Below are positions 7,435 to 15,174 of a stretch of 24,576 nt of DNA, one piece after another (within the stretch, counting starts at the first letter, position 1; each line of letters begins with the position of its first letter). The stretch lies in contig QNBX01000057.1 in NCBI GenBank assembly GCA_003644265.1, forward strand, positions 1-24,576, in the 5' to 3' direction. This stretch comes from Planctomycetota bacterium. GTDB taxonomy: Bacteria > Planctomycetota > B15-G4. The notes under the pieces are model-generated. The model was given only the letters and a program-made list of their open reading frames with translations. It was not told the DNA's origin and ran no database searches. A program made the translations under genes and the position numbers.

Positions 7435-8472
7435 TCAGCCCCGGGCCAGGGGCCGCAGCGCCAGCGACGCCAGGCCGCGCGCCAGGGGCGAACGCATGGA
7501 GCTGAGCGGCGTGGACCACCAGAAGCCGAGCTTCTCCAGCACGGCATCCACGGCCATGTCGTCCAGGCCCTCCGCCAGTGAGTAGCAGGGCGTGCCGCCT
7601 GCGCGGGCGGCCAGCAGGCGCCGCAGGCCCACGCGTTTGAGGCCGTGCATGTGCTGCGTCACCCGTTGGCCGGGGGCGGCGGGGCCGAGCAGGGCCAGCT
7701 CCTGCGGCTGCAGGGGTTCGATCAGGTCGCCGAGGCGCAGGCAGAGCTGGCCGTCGGCTCCGCGGTCGAGCTGCAGCGGCAGGGCACCGGGCACGCGCTC
7801 GGGTGCATCGCTGGCCACGCCGTCGCGGCCGCTGATGACGACGTGACCGCTGGCGTAGTCACGCGGCTCGATCAGGACGCCCCTCGCTCCCCCGACGAAG
7901 CGCAGCTCGACGCGCGCGCCGCCGTCCGGCCGGGGACGCCGACGTCCCGAGCGGAGAGGCGCGTCCAACAGGGCCTTGAGCAGGGCCACGCCGTGATAGC
8001 GCCAGGCCGAGCGGTCCAGCAACACGTCGTGCAGCGGGCCCAGGGGACCGTCGCTGGCGGCGCGGCGCACCAGGTCCACCCACGGCAGGGCCGCGCAGTC
8101 CTCCGCCACCTCCACCGTGGGAAAGAGCGCGGTGCGTCGCAGGTAGCCCAGGTGCTTGAGCAGCAGGCCCGGCGTCTCCAACAACAGCGCGAAGCGCGGC
8201 GGACCCGACGATGCCAAGCGCCCCAGCACGCCGGGCACGGCGCCCTTGGCCACCACCACGTAGACCACGTCGGCCTCGTGGTGCAGCCCGCTGGACAGGA
8301 CCTCGTCGAGGGCGGTGACGTGGCGCGCGCGTCCGGCGAGCTCCTGGCTGCGCGTGCTGCGTGCCGCGATGCCCAGCAGCTGCACCGAGTCGTTCAGACT
8401 GTCCACCACGGGCAGCACATCCTCGACCACGCGGCGGCCCGCACCGATCAGCAGCAACTTGAGCGCGGTCAT
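7435..8472 (-). CDS. Gfo/Idh/MocA-like NAD(P)-binding protein
   Basis: A 345-aa protein with a Rossmann N-terminus: KLLLIGAGRRVVEDVLPVV near residues 5-23, a second-strand end GIAARS, then ADVVYVVVAKGAVPGVL and ALLLETPGLL. This layout is that of the Gfo/Idh/MocA oxidoreductases. The family motif EKP, whose lysine takes part in catalysis, reads ETP here (E99-T100-P101), so classical dehydrogenase activity is doubtful. The C-terminal part ends with LRPLARG and is not otherwise recognised. The start ATG overlaps the stop of the GMC oxidoreductase gene (ATGA), so the two are translationally coupled. Such pairs occur in sugar or polysaccharide gene sets, but no such genes are near, so the substrate is unknown. 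A 12-bp inverted repeat follows the stop. Confidence 0.65.
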   Translation of the reverse strand: MTALKLLLIGAGRRVVEDVLPVVDSLNDSVQLLGIAARSTRSQELAGRARHVTALDEVLSSGLHHEADVVYVVVAKGAVPGVLGRLASSGPPRFALLLETPGLLLKHLGYLRRTALFPTVEVAEDCAALPWVDLVRRAASDGPLGPLHDVLLDRSAWRYHGVALLKALLDAPLRSGRRRPRPDGGARVELRFVGGARGVLIEPRDYASGHVVISGRDGVASDAPERVPGALPLQLDRGADGQLCLRLGDLIEPLQPQELALLGPAAPGQRVTQHMHGLKRVGLRRLLAARAGGTPCYSLAEGLDDMAVDAVLEKLGFWWSTPLSSMRSPLARGLASLALRPLARG

Positions 8473-10259
8473 GACGGCTCCTCGGGACTCGCTGCGGTGG
8501 GGTTCGGCGCGGCCTGCGCCGATGTGTCGGGACTCGATGTGTGGAGACTCGATGCGGCGGAAGGCGAGGCGGACGCTGGCGTCGCACCCGCGCCGCTCGG
8601 CACGCCCAGACGAGCCTTCAGATGCGCGGCCAGGCGGATGCTCAGCGCCACCAAGGTGAAGGTCGGGTTGGCGCAGCCGCTGGTGGGAAACACCGAGGCC
8701 CCCGCCAGATAGACGTTGTCGGTCTCGTGCAAGCGGAGGTCGGCGTTCACCACCGACGTGGCCGGGTCGGCTCCCATGCGCGTGGCGCCCATGTGATGGC
8801 TGGCGTCCTGATCGATGGGCCAGGGGCTGGCGTCCGGGCGCAGGGCCCCGTCCAGTCGACCGAAGCCGTTGCGCTGCAGCTCACGCGCCAGGGCCTCGTG
8901 CACGGCGGCCATGGAGCGCCGGTCGCGCTCGCTGGGCGCGTGCATCACGCGCGGCAACGGCGAGCCGTTCAGGTCCTTGGCCTGGCCCAGCACCACGCGC
9001 TGCTCGGGCTGCGGCTCCATCTCCATGAAGTTGCGCAAGCGCACGCGGTTCACCAGCGGCGCGCGGCCTTCGCGCAGACGGCTGTGCACGTAGCGCGCCA
9101 CGCTCGGCGCCTCGAGCAGCACGCGCCCCACCAGGCCGAGGCGCTGCCAAGCGGTCTTGCGCGCGTTCTGCAGCTCGCTGTCGTCGCCGGTCTCCGAGTA
9201 GTCGCGCAGCGAGGTGACCTTGCCCTTGTTGCGCCGTTTGAAGGCCGACAGCAGCGCGCCGCTCTTCTTGGCCATGAGCACGAAGGCCTCCACGCCCTCG
9301 CTGTCCGACCACGGGAACAGGGGCTCGAAGCGCACGTAGCTGTTGAGCAGCCCGTCGCGCGCCTGGGCCTCGTCGGACAGGCGCAGGCCGGCGTAGCCCG
9401 CGTGCCCGCCCGCCATGCAGCCGAAGTGCCAGGGCAGCTCGCGCACGGGCTCGGCCAGGGTGATGACGCCGTGGTAGTTCTTTGGGTGGTTCATGAACCA
9501 GCGCCCCACCTGGTCGCGCTCGTTGCCCAGCCCCGCCGCGCAGCCATCGGTGGAGAGCAGCAGCAGCCGCGTGTTCTCGATGCCGCCCGCGGCCAGCACG
9601 AAGACGCGCGCGCGCAGCTCGTGCTGCTGCCCCGAGCGCGTCACCAGCCGGGCGCTGCGCACGGCGTCGGCCGCGCCGTCGCTGGAGAGGCTCAACAGCG
9701 TGGCGTCCAACAGCAGCTCGACGCCGGGCCGCTCGAACACGTCGGCGTGCTCGGCGCCGAAGTCCTGGGGCGGGTCGGCGGCCAGGAAGACCTTCTCTTC
9801 GAGCTCGTCCCAACGGGGCGGCGGCGCGCCGCTGGCCTTGACCTCGTCGAAGCCCCCGGGCTCGTAGCGCGACAGGGGCGCAAAGCGGTAGCGCTCGGCG
9901 GCGGCCTGCCACAGGGGCAGCAGCTCGTCGCGGGCCAGGGGCCAGCCGCTGCTCTGCAACCACGGTCGCGGCACCAGATCGATGGCGTCCATGGGGCTGG
10001 ACAGGCCGGCCCAGGTGCTGCTGGAGCCGCCCAGCACGCGCTCGCGGCTGTACTCCTTGATGGCAATGCCTTCGTGCTCGGTGGCGCGCAGCGCGTCGCC
10101 CCGGGCCGTCACGCGCCGCAGCCCGCTCTCGAGCACCATGATGGACAGGCCCGCGCCGGCCAGCTCCCGCGCCAGGGTCATGCCGGCGGGCCCCGAGCCC
10201 ACGATGGCCACGTCCACCTCGGGCAGGGCGGCGGAGACCTGGTCGAGATCGCGGATCAC
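8469..10259 (-). CDS. GMC-family FAD-dependent oxidoreductase
   Basis: A flavoprotein of the glucose-methanol-choline oxidoreductase family, 596 aa from the chosen start. The FAD-binding VAIVGSGPAGMTLA is at about residues 17-30 with the ribose-binding Glu in VLESG near 44. VLGGSSSTWAGL is the second FAD contact, and FVLAAGGIENTRLLL sits mid-protein. The C-terminal half has HHMGATRMG, which holds the active-site His-type residues of this branch, and DNVYLAGASVFPTSGCANPTFT. A low-complexity Ala/Ser/Pro tail of about 45 residues ends the protein. The GTG at 10259 is chosen because GGAG lies 9 nt upstream and the product then begins shortly before the Rossmann strand, as usual. An in-frame ATG at 10421 would add 54 odd residues and would interlock with the start of the divergent gene. 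It is coupled to the Gfo/Idh-like gene. Oxidation of a sugar or alcohol is likely, but the substrate is unknown. Confidence 0.85.
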   Translation of the reverse strand: MIRDLDQVSAALPEVDVAIVGSGPAGMTLARELAGAGLSIMVLESGLRRVTARGDALRATEHEGIAIKEYSRERVLGGSSSTWAGLSSPMDAIDLVPRPWLQSSGWPLARDELLPLWQAAAERYRFAPLSRYEPGGFDEVKASGAPPPRWDELEEKVFLAADPPQDFGAEHADVFERPGVELLLDATLLSLSSDGAADAVRSARLVTRSGQQHELRARVFVLAAGGIENTRLLLLSTDGCAAGLGNERDQVGRWFMNHPKNYHGVITLAEPVRELPWHFGCMAGGHAGYAGLRLSDEAQARDGLLNSYVRFEPLFPWSDSEGVEAFVLMAKKSGALLSAFKRRNKGKVTSLRDYSETGDDSELQNARKTAWQRLGLVGRVLLEAPSVARYVHSRLREGRAPLVNRVRLRNFMEMEPQPEQRVVLGQAKDLNGSPLPRVMHAPSERDRRSMAAVHEALARELQRNGFGRLDGALRPDASPWPIDQDASHHMGATRMGADPATSVVNADLRLHETDNVYLAGASVFPTSGCANPTFTLVALSIRLAAHLKARLGVPSGAGATPASASPSAASSLHTSSPDTSAQAAPNPTAASPEEPS

Positions 10260-10268
10260 CGCGGGCGG

Positions 10269-10273
10269 CTCCA
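10269..10273 (-). promoter_or_regulatory. Ribosome binding site supporting the GTG start of the GMC gene
   Basis: On the minus strand TGGAG lies 9 nt before the GTG at 10259. It is the best Shine-Dalgarno near the N-terminus of the flavin domain and supports this start over the ATG at 10421. Confidence 0.5.
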
Positions 10274-10351
10274 GCGCGGAGCGAGCAGGCGCGCCGACGG
10301 GAGAGCACCCGCGCAGCGCAGCGACCAGGACACGACGAATGACATCCCGGG

Positions 10352-10367
10352 CGAGAATACGAGAATG
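10352..10367. repeat. Tandem 8-bp repeat CGAGAATA/CGAGAATG between divergent genes
   Basis: Two adjacent octamers, differing only in the last base, form the most AT-rich spot in the 160-bp region between the divergent GMC and GNAT-HIT genes. Read on the minus strand it contains TATTCT, a possible -10 box for the oxidoreductase operon. A binding site for a regulator is possible but not shown. Confidence 0.35.
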
Positions 10368-10419
10368 GGCGGGCGCAGGCGGACACCCGTCTCGGGAAGA
10401 CACGCACAGGAGCCGGACC

Positions 10420-11307
10420 ATGGCAGAGCCAGCGACCACGACCGAGGTCACCCCCACCCGCGAGAGCGAGGTGACCCTGGAGCCCATCACGCGGGACACG
10501 CTGATCTCGGTGCTGCGGCTGAAGGTGGCCGAGCACCAAACCAGCTACGTGGCCACCACCGCCGTGTCCGTGGCCCAGGCGAGCTTCGACGGCCGGGCCT
10601 GGCAGCGGTCCATCCACGCCGATGGCGTGCCGGTGGGCTACGTGCTGGTGGACCTCGGCGGCGGCGACGACCCGCGCCCGTATCTCTGGCGTTACATGAT
10701 CGACGCGCGCTACCAGGGCCTGGGCTTCGGCTCCCGCGCCCTGACGCTGATCATGCAGCGCGTACTGGAGCTGGAGGGCCCCGGCCGCTTCAGCACGAGC
10801 ACGGTCCCCGGCGAACACTCGCCCCAGGCCTTCTACGAACGCCTGGGCTTCGCCGCCACGGGCGAGATCGAAGACGGCGAGGTGGTGCTGGCCCGGCAGC
10901 TGGTCGCCGCCGAGCCCCGCAGCGCCCCTGGCCCCGACACCGGCGCGCCGGCTCCCGGCTCCGACTTCTACTGCGAGCGGGTCCTGTCCGGCGACGTGCA
11001 CGTGAGGATCGTGGAGCGCAGTGGCGACGTCCTGGCCTTCCACCACACCCGGCCGCGCTGGCCCGTGCACATCGTGGTCATCCCCACGCGCCACGTGCCC
11101 AGCCTGACGGACCTGGGCCCGTCCACAGATGGTCCTCCGGAGCAACTGCTGGCCGACCTGCTGGCCGCGGTCCGACGCGTCGCCGCCCAGGTCGAGCGCG
11201 AACACGGCGCCGCCCGGGTGATCACCAACCTGGGCAGCTACCAGGACAGCAAGCACCTGCATTGGCACATCTGCAGCGGAAAGCCCATCGGCGACGACGG
11301 CCTCTGA
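10420..11307 (+). CDS. GNAT acetyltransferase - HIT domain fusion protein
   Basis: A 295-aa protein with two domains. Residues about 17-162 are a GNAT N-acetyltransferase of the spermine/spermidine acetyltransferase-like branch: VGYVLVDL, YMIDARYQGLGFGSRAL with the acetyl-CoA loop Q99-GLGFG-S105, then SPQAFYERLGF. A Pro/Ala-rich linker at about 163-182 leads to a HIT (histidine triad) domain at about 183-295: VLAFHHTRPRWPVHIVVIPTRHV, and the triad H279-L-H281-W-H283 in KHLHWHICSG. HIT proteins hydrolyse or transfer nucleoside monophosphates from substrates such as aminoacyl- or lysyl-AMP. The ATG at 10420 has AGGA about 10 bp upstream. The natural substrate is unknown. A joint role, such as removal of toxic acyl-adenylates or modified amines, is inference only. 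The gene is divergent from the GMC operon and followed by a LOG-family gene. Confidence 0.85.
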   Translation: MAEPATTTEVTPTRESEVTLEPITRDTLISVLRLKVAEHQTSYVATTAVSVAQASFDGRAWQRSIHADGVPVGYVLVDLGGGDDPRPYLWRYMIDARYQGLGFGSRALTLIMQRVLELEGPGRFSTSTVPGEHSPQAFYERLGFAATGEIEDGEVVLARQLVAAEPRSAPGPDTGAPAPGSDFYCERVLSGDVHVRIVERSGDVLAFHHTRPRWPVHIVVIPTRHVPSLTDLGPSTDGPPEQLLADLLAAVRRVAAQVEREHGAARVITNLGSYQDSKHLHWHICSGKPIGDDGL

Positions 11308-11382
11308 ACACCGGCTCGACCCCAACAAGTCGCCGGATTCTGCTTGTTCCCGCGCAAGCCGGGCTGCTACCACCTGACCGCT

Positions 11383-12204
11383 ATGACGAACCAAGAGAGA
11401 CGGGGGCCGTTCAAGGCCTACGACAACAAGCACTTCCTCACGGCCCCCGAGGCGCGGCCGCTGCGCATCCTGGCCGAGTACCTCGAACCCAAGACGCGCT
11501 TCGAAGAGCTGGACGTCAAGGACACCATCGTGGTCTTCGGTTCGGCGCGCATCCGCTCCCGGAAGGTGGCCGAGCAAGAGCTGGCCGAGGCCCAGGCCAA
11601 CGACGGTGACGTGAAGGTGGCCGAGCGCAACCTGACCATGTCCAAGTACTACGAGGACGCCCGCGAGCTGTCACGCCGGCTGACCGAGTGGAGCAAGGCA
11701 CTGGAGGGCCACGACCGGCGCTTCGTGATCTGCTCCGGCGGCGGGCCCGGCATCATGGAGGCCGCCAACCTCGGCGCCAGCGAGGCCAAGGGCGAGAACA
11801 TCGGCCTGAACGTGTCGCTGCCGTTTGAACAGTCGGGCAACCCCTACAGCACGCACCGGCTGACGTTCGAGTTCCATTACTTCTTCATGCGCAAGTTCTG
11901 GTTCACCTACCTGGCCAAGGCCATGATCGTCATGCCCGGCGGCTTCGGCACGCTGGACGAGTTCATGGAGGTCATGACCTTGATCCAGACGCTGAAGATC
12001 AAGAAGCACCTGCCGGTGGTGCTGTTTGGTACGGAGTTCTGGAGCAAGGTGCTCAACTTCGACGCCTTGATCGAAGCCGGCACCATCAACGCCGGGGACG
12101 TCGACCTGTTCCTGCGCACGGACTCGGTGGACGAGGCCTACAACTACCTGGTCACCGAGCTCGAACAGCACGCGCTGAAGGACGACCCCGAGCTCTCGCT
12201 CTAG
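11383..12204 (+). CDS. LOG-family (TIGR00730-like) protein
   Basis: A 273-aa protein of the LOG / lysine-decarboxylase-like family, whose characterised members are nucleoside 5'-monophosphate phosphoribohydrolases, including those that release cytokinins. Both family signatures are present: the nucleotide-binding GGGPGIMEAAN near residues 119-129 and PGGFGTLDE at 185-193. VVFGSARI near the N-terminus is the first Rossmann strand. The insertion RNLTMSKYYEDARELSRRL and the FHYFFMRKFWF segment are typical of the long bacterial branch. The ATG at 11383 is chosen; no Shine-Dalgarno is seen. A TTG at 11344 would add 13 residues. It begins 75 bp after the GNAT-HIT gene and could be cotranscribed with it. 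Both families process nucleotides, but a functional link is speculative. Older 'lysine decarboxylase' names should not be applied. Confidence 0.9.
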   Translation: MTNQERRGPFKAYDNKHFLTAPEARPLRILAEYLEPKTRFEELDVKDTIVVFGSARIRSRKVAEQELAEAQANDGDVKVAERNLTMSKYYEDARELSRRLTEWSKALEGHDRRFVICSGGGPGIMEAANLGASEAKGENIGLNVSLPFEQSGNPYSTHRLTFEFHYFFMRKFWFTYLAKAMIVMPGGFGTLDEFMEVMTLIQTLKIKKHLPVVLFGTEFWSKVLNFDALIEAGTINAGDVDLFLRTDSVDEAYNYLVTELEQHALKDDPELSL

Positions 12205-12507
12205 CAGCGTCTTCGGCGATGCCGGCTGAGTGAAGCAGCTCTGGCGGTCGGGCAGGGCCGGGTGCGCACACGCGGGCCCCGGGCCGCGCTGCCGGCCTGC
12301 GCGCACGCAGGGGCCACAGGACGGGAGGGTGAAAACGGCTCCAGATCGCCCCGGCACGGGCTACAGGAACTCAGAATGCCGGTACGATAAGGGACGTTCA
12401 CCCGGACACGGCGCCGCCGTGCCCGACCCCAGCCCGCCTCCCCTGGGAGCAGCGTGCCCTCACAACGCAGCACGTAGTCGCTCTCCTGGCAACAGGTTCG
12501 ACCCACC
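12205..12507. other. Intergenic region of about 300 bp
   Basis: No coding sequence is supported here. GTGCGC at 12262-12267 can pair with GCGCAC at 12301-12306 around a very GC-rich core, so the mRNA end of the LOG gene may be structured. A possible promoter for the sugar dehydrogenase gene lies further on. Confidence 0.5.
12360..12388 (+). promoter_or_regulatory. Possible promoter of the secreted sugar dehydrogenase
   Basis: GCTACA and TACGAT are separated by 17 bp, in the most AT-rich part of the region, about 120 bp before the start of the dehydrogenase gene. TACGAT matches four of six -10 positions; the -35 match is poor. Confidence 0.25.
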
Positions 12508-14121
12508 ATGCGCTCTCACCTTGCTCTCGCGACCCTGCTCGCAGCGGCGCTGTTCTTGGCCGCCCCACTGGCCAGCGGCCAGGCCCCGCTCGCGCTACAG
12601 CTCGTGGCCCACGGCCTCGAGATCCCCGTCTTTGCCACGGCCCCCCCGGGTGATCTCACGCGCATCTTCGTGCTGGAGCTCTATACCGGGCGCGTGCGGC
12701 TGATCAAGAACGGCCAGCTCCAGGCCGAGCCCTTCCTCGACCTGGGCGGGCAGATCCAGCCGGTCGGCGAGCGCGGTCTGTTGGGCATGGCCTTTCACCC
12801 GCAGTACGAGCGCAACGGCAGCTTCTTCCTGTTCTACAACAACGTCGACGGTCACACGGTGCTGGTGCGCTACCAGGAGGACCCCAACGACCCCGACCGC
12901 GCCCTGCCCGCTGGGCAGCTGCTGTTGCAGATCGAGCAGCACTTCCTCGAGCACAACGGCGGCATGATCCAGTTCGGACCCGACGGCATGCTCTACCTGG
13001 GCTCGGGCGACGGCGGCGGCCCGCTCGATCCCCTGGGCAATGCCCAGGCGCTCGACAGCTTGCTCGGCAAAGTACTGCGACTGGACGTGGACGGCGGCTC
13101 GCCCTACGCCATCCCAGCCGACAACCCATTTGTGGGCGTGGCCGGCGCGCGGCCGGAGATCTGGCTGCTGGGCCTGCGCAATCCCTGGCGCCTCTGCGTC
13201 GACCCCGTCTCGGGCGCGCTGCTGGTGGGCGACGTGGGCGTCTCCACGATGGAGGAGGTGACGCGCGTGCCCGCAGATGGTGGCGGCGCCAACCTGGGCT
13301 GGCGCTGCATGGAGGCCAACCTCTGCACGGGGCTGTCCGGTTGCGCCTGCTCCTCCGCGGCGCTGGTCGCTCCGACCTACCAATACTCCCACGACGAGGG
13401 CTGCGCGGTCATCGGAGGCTTCGTCTACCGCGGCCAGGACCTTCCCGGCTACGCGGGGCGCTATTTCCTGGCCGACTGGTGCAGCGGCTTCGTGCGCTCC
13501 ATGCGCATCGGCCACGGCCCCGCCACCACGGTCGTCGACCATGCCGATCAGCTCGTCTCGGGGAGCGGGCAGCCGCTCGTGGGCCTGACCTCGTTCGGCC
13601 TGGACGGGCGCGGTGAGCTGCTGCTCATGAGCGCCTCAGGCACCCTGTACCGCATCGTCCCGGCGGCGGATTGCGACGGCGACGGGACGCCCGACGCGGT
13701 CGAGTTGGCCGACGGCAGCGCCTTCGATGTGGACGCCAACGGCGTGCCCGACGCCTGTGAACCGGCTCTACACGCTGCAGCACTGGCGCTGGGCGAGACC
13801 AACTTGCTGACCTACCTGGGCGCCGAGCCGGGGCAGCCGGTGGCGTTCTTCGGCTCGATCTCAGGCCTGGGAGCGGGGCCGTGCTTCGTCGGGGGGGCCA
13901 TCTGCCTGGACATCCTGCCCTTCGAGCAGAGCGCGGGCATCGAGTCGGTGCTGCTGCTGGGCATTGTTCCGGCCGACGCCCAGGGCGCCGCCTACCTGCC
14001 GCTGCCCTTGCCAGACTCCGCGCCCGCGTCATTCACCGAAGTGGCCCTGCAGGCCGTGGCATGGGCCGGGGCCCATGGCAGCACCGTGTCCCCGCCGCTG
14101 CTGCTCCCGGTCACGCCCTGA
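12508..14121 (+). CDS. Secreted PQQ-dependent sugar dehydrogenase-like protein
   Basis: A 537-aa exported protein. Residues 1-24 are a Sec signal peptide ending in LASG before QAP. Residues about 30-383 form the glucose/sorbosone dehydrogenase beta-propeller (the soluble PQQ glucose dehydrogenase and HHIP/Yli family): RIFVLELYTGRVRLI, ERGLLGMAFHPQY, HNGGMIQFGPDG with a candidate catalytic His149, YLGSGDGG, LRNPWR at 223-228, GANLGWR and RYFLADWCSGFV. Two Asp-rich calcium loops of the thrombospondin-3/EF-hand type follow, DCDGDGTPD at 388-396 and DVDANGVPD at 407-415. A C-terminal module of about 120 residues contains a GPCF...GAICLDI pattern that I associate with planctomycete secreted proteins. 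The cofactor and sugar are not proven. No PQQ synthesis genes are nearby. The ATG at 12508 starts the signal peptide. Confidence 0.85.
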   Translation: MRSHLALATLLAAALFLAAPLASGQAPLALQLVAHGLEIPVFATAPPGDLTRIFVLELYTGRVRLIKNGQLQAEPFLDLGGQIQPVGERGLLGMAFHPQYERNGSFFLFYNNVDGHTVLVRYQEDPNDPDRALPAGQLLLQIEQHFLEHNGGMIQFGPDGMLYLGSGDGGGPLDPLGNAQALDSLLGKVLRLDVDGGSPYAIPADNPFVGVAGARPEIWLLGLRNPWRLCVDPVSGALLVGDVGVSTMEEVTRVPADGGGANLGWRCMEANLCTGLSGCACSSAALVAPTYQYSHDEGCAVIGGFVYRGQDLPGYAGRYFLADWCSGFVRSMRIGHGPATTVVDHADQLVSGSGQPLVGLTSFGLDGRGELLLMSASGTLYRIVPAADCDGDGTPDAVELADGSAFDVDANGVPDACEPALHAAALALGETNLLTYLGAEPGQPVAFFGSISGLGAGPCFVGGAICLDILPFEQSAGIESVLLLGIVPADAQGAAYLPLPLPDSAPASFTEVALQAVAWAGAHGSTVSPPLLLPVTP

Positions 14122-14135
14122 CGCAGCTCCAGCGA

Positions 14136-14151
14136 GGCCTGCAGTCAGGCC
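14136..14151 (+). terminator. Short hairpin after the sugar dehydrogenase gene
   Basis: GGCCTG at 14136-14141 and CAGGCC at 14146-14151 form a perfect 6-bp stem with a 4-nt loop, 14 bp after the stop. No T-tract follows, so its role as a terminator is uncertain. Confidence 0.35.
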
Positions 14152-14253
14152 GGGTGCGGGGCAGCTGGGGGCCTTCGTCCCACCTGGCCGGTGCGCCCCT
14201 TCTCCAGCGCCAGGGCTTGCCCCAGCCAGGCCCCGGGCAACGGCACGGACCGA

Positions 14254-14736
14254 TCAGCCGGCGTGGGCCGCTCCCCAGGTCCCGAAGGGGCGCTGGGCGA
14301 GCTGCGCGTTGGTGTAGCGCGGATCGTGGCTGACCTCCTCGCCGATCCAGGCGGGGAGTTGCACGGACTCGTGCTCTGAAGACAGCTCCACCTCGGCCAG
14401 AGCCAAGCCCTCGTTGGCTCCGGAGAACAGGTCCACCTCCCACAGATGAGGCCCCAGGGGCAGCTTGAAGCGGGTCTTCTCCACCAGGGAGGGCCGGCAA
14501 AGTCCCAGAAGTTCCTGGGCTTCGGCGGCCGGAATCTCCCACTCGTACTCGCGCCGCGTCAGGCCCTGAGCGAGGCCCTTGACCGTCAGCGTGCCGCGGC
14601 CGTTGGCCAGCCGGACTCGCACCGTGCGCTCGGGGTCGAGGCACAAATAGCCCTGTATCAAGGCCTCAGAGGGCGCATCGCGCCAGGGTTCGGCTGGACC
14701 GCTGAGCAGGAACTTGCGCTCGATCTCGAGACCCAT
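14254..14736 (-). CDS. CYTH-domain protein (triphosphate tunnel metalloenzyme)
   Basis: A 160-aa single-domain CYTH protein. It starts with the signature E4-I-E-R-K8 (GLEIERKFLL). It continues with IQGYLCL, the charged strands TVRVRLANGRG and TLTVKGL, EYEWEIP, VEKTRFKLPL and LWEVDLFSG, and the acidic ending ALAEVELSSE. These alternating Glu/Arg/Lys strands line the tunnel that binds triphosphate and Mg or Mn ions. Known members are inorganic triphosphatases, thiamine triphosphatases and class IV adenylate cyclases. Short bacterial proteins starting EIERKFL are most often inorganic triphosphatases, so that is the favoured role. The ATG at 14736 has GGAGGG 5 bp upstream. The longer frame upstream has no family similarity. 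It is divergent from the DUF3332 lipoprotein gene with 165 bp between, and converges with the sugar dehydrogenase gene. Confidence 0.9.
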   Translation of the reverse strand: MGLEIERKFLLSGPAEPWRDAPSEALIQGYLCLDPERTVRVRLANGRGTLTVKGLAQGLTRREYEWEIPAAEAQELLGLCRPSLVEKTRFKLPLGPHLWEVDLFSGANEGLALAEVELSSEHESVQLPAWIGEEVSHDPRYTNAQLAQRPFGTWGAAHAG

Positions 14737-14901
14737 AAGCCCTCCCTGTGGAGGCCGCGGGCCTGTCTCCGCCCCGGCCAAGCTGCAAAAGTAGCCCACT
14801 CTTCCCGATCTCGGGCTCGAAATCGGGGCCTCGGCATGGGTAGCCTCCTGGGAACCCGGGGGCAGGATCTCCCGGCCATCCCTGTCTCCGAGGAGCTCAA
14901 C

Positions 14902-15174
14902 ATGAGCCTTCGTACGTCTGTGCTTGTTCTGCTGCTGTGCGTGCTGGCGCTCGCCCCCGGCTGCTACGGTCCCTTCAATGCCACCTCGAGCCTCCATCAC
15001 TGGAACGGCACCGAGTTCGAGAACGAGTGGGCCCAGGAGGGCATGTTCCTCGTGCTCACCATCATCCCCGTGTATGGGCTCTGGTTCCTGGGTGATGTGC
15101 TGATCTTCAACTCGATCGAGTTCTGGGGTGGCGAGAACCCCATCGACCCGCCGGGTTCCAGCGACGACGAGTGA
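14902..15174 (+). CDS. DUF3332-type small lipoprotein
   Basis: A 90-aa protein with a lipoprotein signal: SLRTSVLVLLLCVLALAPGC, lipobox LAPGC with Cys21. The mature part is only about 70 residues: CYGPFNATSSLHHWNG, then the hydrophobic FLVLTIIPVYGLWFLGDVLIFNSIEFWGGENPI, and an acidic tail (SSDDE). The GC-x-G-x-F-N-x-T start, the NWNG-like motif and VY...D...FNSIEFW-x-G-x-NP are the pattern of DUF3332 lipoproteins, whose function is unknown. The hydrophobic middle could form one membrane hairpin. AGGAG lies 6 bp before the ATG at 14902, which decides the start; the frame upstream is open but is the antisense of the CYTH gene. No partner is obvious. Confidence 0.85.
   Translation: MSLRTSVLVLLLCVLALAPGCYGPFNATSSLHHWNGTEFENEWAQEGMFLVLTIIPVYGLWFLGDVLIFNSIEFWGGENPIDPPGSSDDE

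Noticed and set aside
8541..11609. Open frame of about 1,000 codons on the plus strand across the GMC gene region, and a similar one of about 900 on the minus strand (8881-11577)
   Set aside because: Both lie antisense or out of frame to genes with clear family motifs and translate to Ala/Arg/Gly/Gln-rich sequence without any domain; this is the usual effect of high GC.
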